From contig NZ_CP149798.1 of the NCBI RefSeq assembly GCF_037940415.1, forward strand, positions 7,969,001-8,033,000: a DNA stretch of 64,000 nucleotides, read 5' to 3'. Position 1 is the first letter of the stretch, and each line of letters begins with the position of its first letter. Of the stretch, positions 1 through 8,615 are shown one piece after another. A program made the position numbers and the translations under genes. The notes beneath the pieces were generated by a model. That model was not told where the DNA came from and ran no database searches. It saw nothing but the letters and a program-made list of their open reading frames with translations. Source of the stretch: Streptomyces sp. f51. GTDB lineage: Bacteria; Actinomycetota; Actinomycetes; Streptomycetales; Streptomycetaceae.

Positions 1-92
1 CACGACACACGGACTCCATCCCGCGAGCGTGGTTACGATGCTGTGCTCCGCACCCGGGCCGCTCGGCGCGGCAGGGGACCGAAGGGGATTTC

Positions 93-1436
93 ATGCCACG
101 CATCGTGGTCGTCAGTCCACCGTTCCTGTCGCATGCCCGACCGCTGGCCGAGCTTTGCCGGGCATTGCGGGAGAACGGCGCTGAGGTCTGGTTCGCCTGC
201 ACCCCATCCTTCGAGTGGCTGGCCAGGGAGGTGGCTGCCCACTTCGCGCCCCTGACCGTGACCAGGAACGCCAACACCGGTGTCGCGGAGGAGACGCACC
301 AGGACGCCGAGGAGGCGGCTCGCCTCGTCGAATTCCTCGAGGCGACACGCCAGGGCCCGGTGCCTACCTTGGTCACTCAGGCGCGTCACCGGCGAAGCGA
401 CATGCTGGCCGACCCGGACGGCGTACTCGACGAACTGGCCACCCTGGACGCGCGACTGAGGCCCGACTGGTACCTGGTCGACCAGCTCAGCTATCCCGTG
501 ACCCTCGCGCTGCACTGCCTGGGAGTGCCGTACGCGACGTTCTGCCCCGGGCACCCCAGCTACGTCCTGTCCGGACCGGACGCCTACTTCGGGGTGCCCT
601 ACGACTGGCCCGAGGCGCTGTATCCCGACCCCGCGGAACTGCCCGAACTTCTGTCCGCCGCGCGGGAGAACGACGCGCTGTTCACCGTGCTGTTCGACGA
701 ATTCGTCCATCGGCGCGCCCCGGCCCGGCCGACCCCCGCCAGGGCGTTCGGCCTGACGTCCCCATATGCGGTCCTCTACTCCTATCCGGAGTTTCCATGG
801 CTTCCCCGTCCGGCGCCGGGCCCGGTGTCCCTCTTCGCCGGCCACTCCGTGACGCCTTCCCCGCGGCTGGACGAGGCGTGGCGCAAACGCCTTGAGGTGC
901 TTCGGGGGGAGGGCCGGCGGATTGTTCTCGTGGCTCTCGGCACCTTTCTGTCCGCTCGGGACGACGTGCTGCGCACTGTCGTGCGCGGTGTGCTGGACCA
1001 CCTGCACGACTCTGCTGTCGTCGTCGCGGCGGGCGGGCGGTCCCACCGACTCGCGGACCTGGCCGGGGAGCGGGCCGTGGTGGTGCCGTCGGTGCCCCAG
1101 CAGGCGTTGCTCGAACACGTCGACCTGATGGTCCACCACGGCGGCAACAACTCCTTCACGGAGTGCGTCCGGGCGGGCGTTCCGGCCCTGGTGCTGCCCT
1201 TTTCCAGCGATCAGTTCTCCGTCGCGCGCGACGCGGAGTGCTCGGGCGTGGGTGTGGTCGCCGATCCGAACGCCGCAGGGCCGGCCGAGATCGGCGCCGC
1301 TCTGGAGGCGTTGTCGGTCACGGCCGGCCCACGGGTTGCCGACCTGGCCGGCCAGGTCCGTGAGCACGGGCCCCTATGGGGAGCCGCGCGCCTGCTCACG
1401 GTCATGCGGGAGCGGGCACCGGCACGGCCCGCATGA
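93..1436 (+). CDS. Family 1 (MGT-type) glycosyltransferase
   Basis: A 447-aa GT-B fold enzyme that should transfer a sugar from an NDP-sugar to a small-molecule acceptor in the cytosol. The N-terminus (VVVSPPFLSHARPLAEL) is the usual acceptor-side Rossmann start. Near residue 347 the donor-binding signature HHGGNNSFTE is followed by GVPALVLPFSSDQF, as in macrolide/UDP-glucosyl transferases. The length is normal for the family. The ATG lies behind a GAAGGGG ribosome binding site. No biosynthetic partner lies next to it, and the downstream gene is a broken SDR on the other strand, so the acceptor cannot be named. Family assignment is firm; substrate unknown. Confidence 0.88.
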   Translation: MPRIVVVSPPFLSHARPLAELCRALRENGAEVWFACTPSFEWLAREVAAHFAPLTVTRNANTGVAEETHQDAEEAARLVEFLEATRQGPVPTLVTQARHRRSDMLADPDGVLDELATLDARLRPDWYLVDQLSYPVTLALHCLGVPYATFCPGHPSYVLSGPDAYFGVPYDWPEALYPDPAELPELLSAARENDALFTVLFDEFVHRRAPARPTPARAFGLTSPYAVLYSYPEFPWLPRPAPGPVSLFAGHSVTPSPRLDEAWRKRLEVLRGEGRRIVLVALGTFLSARDDVLRTVVRGVLDHLHDSAVVVAAGGRSHRLADLAGERAVVVPSVPQQALLEHVDLMVHHGGNNSFTECVRAGVPALVLPFSSDQFSVARDAECSGVGVVADPNAAGPAEIGAALEALSVTAGPRVADLAGQVREHGPLWGAARLLTVMRERAPARPA

Positions 1437-1454
1437 CGGCCCTGGTCGCGGACA

Positions 1455-1700
1455 CATCAGGTGCGGTTTGAGGAGGGGCAGGGCGGCTGGCGGAAACGCC
1501 ATGGGGGCCAGTGCGTTGACGGTGAACAGGTACTCGGCGACGGCTTCGCACCGACTTGGCCGGTGCGAAGGCGGCGCAGACGACGACACCGTCCAGCCCC
1601 CTGAGTCGGTCGGCGGCCCAGGTCACCGTGCGTGCGCACTGTTCGAGGTCGTAGGCGTCGAAAGCGCGGCAGGGGCGTCGCCGCAGGTCTGGGAGACGCG
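1455..1700 (-). pseudogene. Short-chain dehydrogenase/reductase remnant
   Basis: On the minus strand one frame reads FDAYDLEQCARTVTWAAD then RLRGLDGVVVCAA, the NAD-binding beta4 region of an SDR. A second frame continues with AVAEYLFTVNALAPMAF and PPAALPLL, the helix that follows the conserved Asn in SDRs. The two halves lie in different frames, and neither the N-terminus nor the catalytic YxxxK region is present. The upstream end stops a few bases from a solo transposon end at 1710, which suggests that an insertion or deletion there removed the rest. Non-functional remnant; the SDR call rests on these two segments. Confidence 0.6.
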
Positions 1701-1709
1701 GACGAGACG

Positions 1710-1731
1710 TTTAGGGCGGGGAGGATGTCAA
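1710..1731 (+). repeat. Solo right end of the TnpB-type element
   Basis: These 22 bases match the last 22 bases of the right ends of the two full TnpB elements in this window (tttagggcggggaggatgtcaa), ending in the invariant GTCAA. No left end and no transposase are attached. It borders the truncated SDR gene, so it probably marks an old insertion or deletion junction. Confidence 0.6.
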
Positions 1732-2309
1732 GCCTCACGCCGTTCGAATGCTGGGCCGAGTTCGGGCTGTGCTGCTGTGTACTCGAGTGCGATCACCTCC
1801 TGCTCTTTCCTGTCGGCCGGGCTGCCGCGGGAGCCCGGGCTTGGATGACGGGGCGGGTACCCCGAACTGCCGTGTTCAGAAGAGGAAACGAACTGCCGTT
1901 TGCGGGTGTGCCTGCCGCAGGAGAGGGGGCCATGCGGACGAACCAGGCGCTGCCGAGGCGGGCGGCGACTGAGTGGGCCAGCAGGCTCCCGGGCTGTACA
2001 TGCTGGAGGGCTGGCAGGCGGCCGGTACTGTGCCGACGACCGGTCAGGGTCCCGCGCGTTGTCGCGAGGTGCTGGGCAGCCGGGGGACAGGCGTCCGGCG
2101 CCGGAATTGTTTGCGGGTGTGGACGCGGGGCAGGCGGCCTGTGTGCTTCGGACCGGAGGCGCGAGCCAAGCGGAGTTGATCCGCGCGGCCGCGGCTTCCT
2201 CTGCGGTCTGCGGAGCCCTTCTCTGTGCGGCATGTCCCATCACCCTCGTCCGGGACCGCGTTGCTGTGCTTGCGCACCGCCCGGACGCGCCGTCCAGGAG
2301 GGATCCCGC
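1732..2309. other. Intergenic stretch, no supported gene
   Basis: About 580 bases between the solo transposon end and the sigma factor start. Long open frames run through it on both strands but show no recognisable family and no good start context. It presumably contains the sigma factor promoter. A GGGTAC hexamer occurs near 1856, but I could not pair it with a convincing upstream element. Confidence 0.5.
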
Positions 2310-3119
2310 GTGCCCACCAAGAACTTTGCAGCCCGTCCGCGCACCGGCGTTGCGGCAGACCGAGGCTTTGACGACTCACCCGAATCCGGCGCTCTGTTCA
2401 TCCGGCTGGCGGAACTGGAGGACGGCCCCGAGCGGGATGCCGTGCGCGATGAGCTGGTCAGTCTCTGGCTGCCCATGGCGCATCGGATCGCCGGCCGCTT
2501 CCGCGACCGAGGTGAGGCCATCGAGGACCTGCGCCAGGTCGCAGCCCTTGGTCTCATCAAGGCCATCGACGGGTTCGACCCGGTTCGCGGCGCCTTCGAG
2601 AGCTACGCCGTCCCGACGATCACCGGCGAGGTGAAGCGTCACTTCAGAGACCGGATGTGGGCCGTGCGGGTTCCGCGCCGGGTCCAGGAATTGCGCAACT
2701 GTGTCCGGATTGCCCGCCGTGAACTGTGCCAGCAGCCCGGCCCGGCCGAGCCGACGATCGCTGAGATCGCCGCCCACGCCTGCCTCACCGAGGAAGAGGT
2801 GAGCGCCGGGATGGAGGCCATGGAAGGCTTCAGCGCCCTCTCCCTCGATGTGGAAGTAGGCGCAGGCGACGACGGATACAGCCTCGGCGACACCCTGGGC
2901 GCCGCCGACTCTTCCTTCGACACCATCGTCGACCGGATGGCGGCCGCCAAGGAGTTGCGCCGGCTGCCAGAACGGGAGCGGTCCATCCTCTACATGCGCT
3001 TCTTCGAGGACATGACGCAAGGCCGTATCGCCGAAAGGCTCGGCATCTCGCAGATGCACGTCTCCCGCATCATCTCCCGCAGCTGTGCCCGCGTACGCCG
3101 AGGGGCTCTGGCGCGGTGA
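2310..3119 (+). CDS. SigB/SigF/SigG-family RNA polymerase sigma factor
   Basis: A 269-aa sigma-70 family factor of the stress/development group common in Streptomyces. Region 2 is seen as DLRQVAALGLIKAIDGFDP around residue 73, and region 4 as RERSILYMRFFEDMTQGRIA from about residue 222, with an HTH at GISQMHVSRI. I chose the GTG at 2310 because CAGGAGGGATC precedes it, although the frame stays open far upstream. The next genes encode an ANTAR protein and a truncated STAS protein. Both families belong to partner-switching or RNA-level control, so this looks like a small stress regulon whose antagonist gene was lost. The target promoters are unknown. Confidence 0.9.
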   Translation: MPTKNFAARPRTGVAADRGFDDSPESGALFIRLAELEDGPERDAVRDELVSLWLPMAHRIAGRFRDRGEAIEDLRQVAALGLIKAIDGFDPVRGAFESYAVPTITGEVKRHFRDRMWAVRVPRRVQELRNCVRIARRELCQQPGPAEPTIAEIAAHACLTEEEVSAGMEAMEGFSALSLDVEVGAGDDGYSLGDTLGAADSSFDTIVDRMAAAKELRRLPERERSILYMRFFEDMTQGRIAERLGISQMHVSRIISRSCARVRRGALAR

Positions 3120-3151
3120 CCGCCGGCCCAGAAGTGAAGGAGGGAGCGCTG

Positions 3152-3538
3152 ATGAGTCAGATGCTGACGCACGGACACGGCGAGCAGCCCGCGGCTCGCA
3201 CGGAGAATGAGCAGATACCGCAGGCGGCACAGCCCCGGCACGAGGGGGCGCGGCAGGCCGTGGTTGAGCATGCGACGGGTGTGGTGATGGCGCTGGGACG
3301 GTTCGACGCCGGCGAGGCTGGAAGGGCCCTGGCCGAGGTCTCTGATCGCACAGGCCTCACGCCGGTCCGCGCCGCCGAACTGCTCACCGACTGGCTGACC
3401 ACCGGGGAACTCAATCTGGGACTTCGCATAGCCCTGGAAGAGGCGATCCGCGACCGGCGCCGAGCGCAGTCAGCACCTGCCCCTGCGGGTGGAACGAAGT
3501 CCTGGGAGGGAGGGGGCCATGCTGTCCCACAGGCTTGA
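3152..3538 (+). CDS. ANTAR-domain RNA-binding regulator
   Basis: A 128-aa protein whose middle part (residues ~30-85, ARQAVVEHATGVVMALGRFD through RAAELLTDWL) matches the three-helix ANTAR fold. ANTAR domains bind paired hairpins in nascent RNA and cause antitermination. There is no GAF or receiver domain in front of it. The start at 3152 has a GAAGGAGGG ribosome binding site; an upstream GTG overlapping the sigma stop is less likely. It sits 32 bases behind the sigma factor and overlaps the truncated STAS gene, so the three were probably one transcript. Confidence 0.75.
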   Translation: MSQMLTHGHGEQPAARTENEQIPQAAQPRHEGARQAVVEHATGVVMALGRFDAGEAGRALAEVSDRTGLTPVRAAELLTDWLTTGELNLGLRIALEEAIRDRRRAQSAPAPAGGTKSWEGGGHAVPQA

Positions 3539-3584
3539 GAAGGACGTCCTGGTTCTCACGGTGGAGGACACGCCCAGCTTTTAG
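3519..3584 (+). pseudogene. Truncated STAS anti-sigma antagonist
   Basis: A reading frame with a good GGGAGGG ribosome binding site overlaps the ANTAR gene and encodes MLSHRLEKDVLVLTVED before stopping after 21 codons. This is how STAS-domain anti-sigma factor antagonists begin. The stop codon lies inside a solo transposon end (3580-3601), so the rest of the gene was removed by an insertion or deletion. This may leave the sigma factor without one of its normal regulators. Confidence 0.6.
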
Positions 3585-3601
3585 AGCGGGGAGGATGTCA
3601 A
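3580..3601 (+). repeat. Second solo right end of the TnpB-type element
   Basis: Matches the 22-base right-end tail of the TnpB elements with one mismatch (tttagagcggggaggatgtcaa). It cuts the STAS gene and lies only two bases before the 301-bp inverted repeat. Confidence 0.6.
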
Positions 3602-3781
3602 TGAGGACCCGCCATCCTGATTTCTGCTGGTCGGCGGGGCTGGTGTGCCGTCTCGGTGGGGTACTCGTGCTGGTCAGGGTGGAGATCGATAGCACGTGAT
3701 CGTCCGTCAGGGGCGTCTTCTGCGCTTCCCGGGTGCGGGCCTCGGCTGCTGCGTAGCTTCTGCGCGGGAGGGATCTTCATC

Positions 3782-4066
<285 letters not shown>

Positions 4067-4132
4067 CCGGCCAGGACGGCGGCGGACCGGCCGATTCCGG
4101 CCGTAACAGGAGCTCCCCCGGCGGGAGTTGGC

Positions 4133-4969
4133 GTGTGTGTGAAGACCCACCGCCCCGCCGAGGGCTCTGAGGAAGCTGTCTATCAGGTTCGCCTCCCGCT
4201 GTCGAAGCGAACCATCGATCTCGTCGCCGGCCTGATACGCAAGCGGCGCAAGGCGCTGGGCTCCCGCTGGCGCAAGCTCGCCTCGGGCGCCCAGGCGGTC
4301 GTCGTACTCGCCGTACTCCGCCACGACCAGCGCCTTGCCGACATGGCCGGCGGCAACGCCGTCGCTGCCTCCACTGTGCGTCGCTGGGTGAAGGAAGCGA
4401 TCGAGCTCCTGGCTGTGCGGGCCCCGCGTCTGGACCGGGCACTGAGGAAGATCGCCCGCAGCGGCGGAGCCGTGGTCCTGCTGGACGGCACCCTCGTCCG
4501 TACCCGCCGTCGCACCGGGGCGGACAACCGGAAGAACTTCTCCGGCAAGCACAAAGCCCATGGCCTGCTGTTTCTCGCTCTGACCGATGAGAAGGGCAAC
4601 CTGATCTGGATCTCCGCGGCCAGACCCGGCCGGTCCAGCGAGATCACCGCCGCCCGCCACAACAAGATCACCGGCCATCTGCGCGAGGCCAGACTCGCAG
4701 CCCTGGCCGACCTCGGCTTCGTCGGCCTGGACGACGACCCCGACGACCCGGTGATCATCACCGGCCGCAAGGCCACCCGCAACCACCGCCTCACCGACTC
4801 CGAGAAGGAAGCGAACCGCCTGCTCAACCGCGAACGCGCCGCCGTCGAGCACGGCTTCGCGAACCTGAAGTCCTGGCGCTTTCTTACCAAGGTCCGCATG
4901 AACGCCCGGCACGCGACCACCCTCCTGCGGGCCCTGCTCGTCCTGGCGAATACCGAAGTCCACAGGTGA
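4133..4969 (+). CDS. IS5-like DDE transposase (HTH_Tnp_4/DDE_Tnp_4 type)
   Basis: A 278-aa transposase of normal length. An N-terminal HTH region (STVRRWVKEAIELLAV) precedes the DDE core: first Asp in VVLLDGTLVRT (~residue 117), second Asp in LADLGFVGLDDD (~193), and Glu in RERAAVEHGFANLKSWRFL (~233). All three acidic residues are present, so it could be active. The start is GTG at 4133 behind GGGAG; a second GTG lies two codons on. It lies between the 301-bp inverted repeats and converges with a secreted-protein gene across a hairpin. Confidence 0.88.
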   Translation: MCVKTHRPAEGSEEAVYQVRLPLSKRTIDLVAGLIRKRRKALGSRWRKLASGAQAVVVLAVLRHDQRLADMAGGNAVAASTVRRWVKEAIELLAVRAPRLDRALRKIARSGGAVVLLDGTLVRTRRRTGADNRKNFSGKHKAHGLLFLALTDEKGNLIWISAARPGRSSEITAARHNKITGHLREARLAALADLGFVGLDDDPDDPVIITGRKATRNHRLTDSEKEANRLLNRERAAVEHGFANLKSWRFLTKVRMNARHATTLLRALLVLANTEVHR

Positions 4970-5071
4970 CAGGCGATCTCCCGCGGAAGATCACGCCCCT
5001 GACCGGCACGAGCACGTCACCGCAGGCCCACACCAGCCCCGTGACCTGCAGAATCAGGATGAAACATCTCA

Positions 5072-5114
5072 TTGCGTGATGGCCCGACGACTCCGCCGAC
5101 GGACCATCACGCAA
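5072..5114. terminator. Hairpin between convergent genes
   Basis: Perfect 11-base arms, ttgcgtgatgg and ccatcacgcaa, with a 21-base loop, between the ends of the transposase gene (+) and the secreted-protein gene (-). There is no T run, so it could be a bidirectional terminator or a transposon end repeat. Confidence 0.5.
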
Positions 5115-5122
5115 GATCGAGG

Positions 5123-5599
5123 CTAAGAAATTATCAGCCTGTCGTATGTGATGGTGAATACTTGGGTGCTTCCGCTGGTTTCCACCTTCGTGATCACCGG
5201 CGATGTGAACGTCGATTTCTTGACGGTCCGCCCATCGAAGTCGAGCGAATTGACGCTGACGGAGTACGGCCTCGGCTCTCGAGGGTCATTCTGACTCGCC
5301 AACCATGAGTCGATGCCGGAGTGGGCGCCGGGATACCTCACTATGTGCAGTTGGTTTCCATCGGAGATGTTGAATTCCTGCAGATTCTCGGCGAAGGTGC
5401 CATTCACGCTGAACGAGAAGCTCGCCGTGTCGGCCTGCTGAAGGACGCCGCTGGAAACCGCCTTGGCGGCCGGGGTCGACGGCGGCGTACTCGCTGAGGC
5501 GATCGAGGCCGAACCGAGGCTCACAAGGCCGGCGGCTAGCACTCCTGCAGCGACAAGAGTGGATAAGCGCCCAGCGCGACCGAACTGATGTGTCATCAA
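5123..5599 (-). CDS. Small secreted protein of unknown function
   Basis: A 158-aa protein with a clear Sec signal: basic start (THQFGRAGR), hydrophobic stretch (LVAAGVLAAGLVSLGSA) and an Ala-rich cleavage zone near residue 37. The mature part is rich in Ser, Thr and Val and has no Cys (SFSFSVNGTFAENLQEF). I recognise no family. Its codons look less GC-rich than those around it. It is enclosed by the inverted repeats together with a transposase, so it may be transposon cargo or a host gene caught between two insertions. Confidence 0.65.
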   Translation of the reverse strand: MMTHQFGRAGRLSTLVAAGVLAAGLVSLGSASIASASTPPSTPAAKAVSSGVLQQADTASFSFSVNGTFAENLQEFNISDGNQLHIVRYPGAHSGIDSWLASQNDPREPRPYSVSVNSLDFDGRTVKKSTFTSPVITKVETSGSTQVFTITYDRLIIS

Positions 5600-5800
5600 A
5601 ACCTCGCAGATCGAGTTGGTGCCGTGTGGTTCAAAGGTAGAGATGCAACAGGGCGGCTTCCCGTTCCTTGTTGGTGCAGGTTTCCAGCAACGCCCCGCAT
5701 TCAGAGGGTGCGTTCAGGTGCGCGGATGGCTCGGGCGGTCTTGGCGACGTTGGATGCCGATTCGGGGAGTTACTGGGCAGACTGTGTTTCCCGGTATGGA

Positions 5801-5938
5801 TTACGGAGCGACCGCCACCACCTCGGCGGCCTTCAGCCGGGCCACCTCCGCCTCGATCCCCGCCAGTTCCTTGCGCAGCAGCTCGGCGCGTTCCGCCAGC
5901 CGCGCCCGCCGCTCGACCGTCCACGTCAGCACGTCCAC
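5801..5938 (-). pseudogene. Truncated second copy of the coiled-coil ORF
   Basis: The right inverted repeat encodes the same GTG start and N-terminal coiled coil as the ORF at 3782. Just beyond the repeat edge the frame changes to VVAVAP and stops, giving only 45 residues. It shows that both repeat copies came from one gene. Confidence 0.65.
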
Positions 5939-6116
5939 GATGAAGATCCCTCCCGCGCAGAAGCTACGCAGCAGCCGAGGCCCGCACCCGGGAAGCGCAG
6001 AAGACGCCCCTGACGGACGATCACGTGCTATCGATCTCCACCCTGACCAGCACGAGTACCCCACCGAGACGGCACACCAGCCCCGCCGACCAGCAGAAAT
6101 CAGGATGGCGGGTCCT
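5816..6116 (-). repeat. Right 301-bp inverted repeat
   Basis: Reverse complement of 3604-3904 with a single visible difference. Its outer edge abuts the truncated GH65 gene. Confidence 0.9.
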
Positions 6117-6251
6117 TAATGAGGAAGAGTCGCACCCAAGTAGCCGTTGCCCAGGGTGCACAGACTTCCGCAGGCGTTCCTCGGCAAGGTCGTAGCCCTC
6201 GTGCTCCCACAGCAGTCCAGGCACTCGGGCGGTTCCCCTTCCGGTGTCCAT
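6117..6251 (-). pseudogene. GH65-type glycosidase/phosphorylase N-terminal remnant
   Basis: On the minus strand, an ATG at 6251 starts a frame containing LLWEHEGYDLAEERLRK, the start of family 65 maltose/trehalose phosphorylases. The expected continuation LCTLGNGYLGAT is present but one frame off, so there is a frameshift. The gene is cut by the inverted repeat at 6116. The rest is missing from this window. Confidence 0.6.
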
Positions 6252-6262
6252 CGTCGCGGTCG

Positions 6263-8581
6263 TCACCGTTCGGCCAGCAGGCCGGTGAGGACGCGGTCCG
6301 GGGTGAGGGGGAGTTCGCGGAACCGGATGCCGGTGGCGTGGTGGACGGCGTTGCCGAGGGCGGCGGCGGTTCCGACGATGCCGATCTCGCCGATGCCCTT
6401 GCTGCCCATGGGGTTGAGGTGCGGGTCGTCCTCCTCGATCCAGTCGGCCTCGATGCCGGGGACGTCGGCGTGGGCGGGCACGTGGTAGGAGGCGAGGTCG
6501 GCCTCGGTGAAGTCGCCGAACGGGGCGTCCATGGTGCTGCCCTCGGTCAGGGCCATGCCCAGGCCCATGATCATGCCGCCGACGAACTGGGAGCGCGCGG
6601 TGCGGGCGTTGAGGATCCGCCCGGCGGCGAAGACGCCGAGCATCCTGCGGGCCCGTACCTCGCCGGTGACGGTGTCGACGGCGACCTCGGCGAAGTGGGC
6701 GCCGAAGGCGTGCCGGGCGTACGGGGAGTCGGCGTCCGCCCGGCCGGCGGTGTCGGAACGGACCAGGAGACCCTCGGCGGGCAGCGGACCCGGGTGCTCG
6801 GTGAGCCGGGTCGCCAGGGCGGCGCACGCCTCGTGCACGGCCCAGCCCCATGAGGCGGTGCCGGAGGAGTCGCCGGCCAGCGACGCCGGGGGCAGGTCGC
6901 TGCGGCCCACCTCGGTGCGCACCCGGTCCAGTGACGCGCCGAGTGCGTCGGCGGCGACCTGGGCGAGGACGGTGCGCGCGCCGGTGCCGATGTCGGCCGC
7001 GTTCACCCTGATGAGGAAGGTGCCGTCGGGCAGGGCCTGGGCGGTGGCGGTCGACGGGCGGATCACGACCGGGTAGGTCGCCGCGGCCACTCCGGTGCCG
7101 ATGAGCAGTGGGCCCTCGGTTTGGGAGCGCGGGCGCGGGTCGCGCCGGTCCCAGCCGAAGCGGCCGGCACCCTCGCGCAGGCACTCGGTGAGGTGCCGGC
7201 TGCTGAACGGCTTGCCGCTGCCGGGTTCCCTCTCCGGCTCGTTGCGGATCCGCAGCTCGACGGGGTCCACGCCGAGGGCGTCGGCGAGTTCGTCGACCGC
7301 CGACTCCAGGGCGTACATGCCGGGGGCCTCGCCGGGGGCGCGCATCCAGGACGGGCTGGGGACGTCCAGCGGCACCACCCGGTGGGAGCTGAGCAGGTGC
7401 TGTGCGGTGTACATGACGCGGGACGGCACCGCGGCCTGCTCCACGAATTCCCTGACGTGCGAGGTGTGCGTGGTGACCTCGTGCAGCACCGCGGTGAGGT
7501 GTCCGTCGGCGGTGGCGCCGAGGCGTAGCCGGTGCAGGGTGGGGGCCCGGTGGCCGACGACGGTGGGCATGTACCGGCGGGGGTAGGCCACCGTGACCGG
7601 CCGGCCGGTGTGCCGTGCGGCCATGGCGGCGAGGACGACGTCGGGGCGCGGGGTGCCCTTGGAGCCGAAGCCGCCGCCGACGTGCTCGGCCACCACGGTG
7701 ACGTGCTCCTCGGGCAGGTCGAAGAGACCGGCGAGCACGGACTGGACGGTCGTGCTGCCCTGGCTGGAGGTGTACACGGTCAGCTGGTCGCCGTCCCAGT
7801 GCGCGGTGCTCGCGTGCGGTTCCATGGGGTGGTTGTGCAGGGGCGGCACCCGGTACTCGGTGTCCAGGCGGACGTCGGCGGCGGCGAAGGCGCCGTACGG
7901 GTCGCCGTGTTCGAGGCGGCCCGGCCGACTGCCCCCTTCGGGCTCGTAGGCGTCCGGGTGGTCGGGGCGCAGTACGACGTCGTGGTGCTCGGTGGCGTAG
8001 CCGACGCGGACGGCCCGGGCGGCCGCGCGGGCCGCCTCCAGGGTCTCGGCGACAGCCAGGGCGACGCACCAGCCCCGGTGCGGCACGTGGCGGTTCTGCA
8101 GGACGGCGAGGGTGGCGTCGTCCGTCTCGCCGAGGCGCGGGGCGTCGCCGGGGGTCAGCACGGCGAGGACGCCGGGCAGCGCGAGCGCGGCCGAGGTGTC
8201 CACGCCGGTGACCCGGCCCCGGGCCACGGCCGCCGGCACGGGCCAGGCGTGGACGCGGCCGGGCACCGGGTACTCGGCGGCGTAACGGGCGTTACCGGTG
8301 ACCTTCTCCCGCCCTTCCCGCCGCCCGGCGGGCGCCCCGAGGGCGGTGCCGGTGCGTGGGGTGGGGTGGGGGTCCTGCTCCAGGGCGCCGGTAGGGGGCT
8401 GCCGGCCCTCGCCGGACTCACCCGAGGCGGCGGAGGCGGCGCGGGTGAGGAGGTCGTCGTGCGGCAGAGCGGCGCCGGCCCGCGGATCGTCCAGGGCCGG
8501 TCCGGTGGCGGCCATCGGATCGTCGTGCGGCAGACCGGACCCGGGCAGCGGCCCGCCGTGCTCCAGTGGGTCGTTCGCCAT
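6263..8581 (-). CDS. Molybdopterin-binding subunit of an aldehyde/xanthine dehydrogenase
   Basis: The 772-aa large subunit of a molybdenum hydroxylase, which would oxidise an aldehyde or N-heterocycle with water as oxygen source. A ~90-residue Gly/Pro/Asp-rich N-terminal extension precedes the core (GREKVTGNARYAAEYPVPGR). Cofactor motifs are GGGFGSKG (~302) and RAPGEAPGM (~418). The catalytic Glu lies in GSKGIGEIG (~731). It is the last gene of a three-gene unit (2Fe-2S, FAD, Mo) transcribed leftward. The set most resembles E. coli PaoABC (YagTSR). The substrate cannot be told from sequence. Confidence 0.9.
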   Translation of the reverse strand: MANDPLEHGGPLPGSGLPHDDPMAATGPALDDPRAGAALPHDDLLTRAASAASGESGEGRQPPTGALEQDPHPTPRTGTALGAPAGRREGREKVTGNARYAAEYPVPGRVHAWPVPAAVARGRVTGVDTSAALALPGVLAVLTPGDAPRLGETDDATLAVLQNRHVPHRGWCVALAVAETLEAARAAARAVRVGYATEHHDVVLRPDHPDAYEPEGGSRPGRLEHGDPYGAFAAADVRLDTEYRVPPLHNHPMEPHASTAHWDGDQLTVYTSSQGSTTVQSVLAGLFDLPEEHVTVVAEHVGGGFGSKGTPRPDVVLAAMAARHTGRPVTVAYPRRYMPTVVGHRAPTLHRLRLGATADGHLTAVLHEVTTHTSHVREFVEQAAVPSRVMYTAQHLLSSHRVVPLDVPSPSWMRAPGEAPGMYALESAVDELADALGVDPVELRIRNEPEREPGSGKPFSSRHLTECLREGAGRFGWDRRDPRPRSQTEGPLLIGTGVAAATYPVVIRPSTATAQALPDGTFLIRVNAADIGTGARTVLAQVAADALGASLDRVRTEVGRSDLPPASLAGDSSGTASWGWAVHEACAALATRLTEHPGPLPAEGLLVRSDTAGRADADSPYARHAFGAHFAEVAVDTVTGEVRARRMLGVFAAGRILNARTARSQFVGGMIMGLGMALTEGSTMDAPFGDFTEADLASYHVPAHADVPGIEADWIEEDDPHLNPMGSKGIGEIGIVGTAAALGNAVHHATGIRFRELPLTPDRVLTGLLAER

Positions 8582-8615
8582 CGGTTCTCCTGGGGTCGGG
8601 CGGGTCCGGAAGAAG

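Noticed and set aside
6021..8069. A 682-codon minus-strand frame within the molybdenum hydroxylase gene
   Set aside because: Arg/Pro-rich frame-shifted shadow of the real large subunit, which has all cofactor motifs in another frame.
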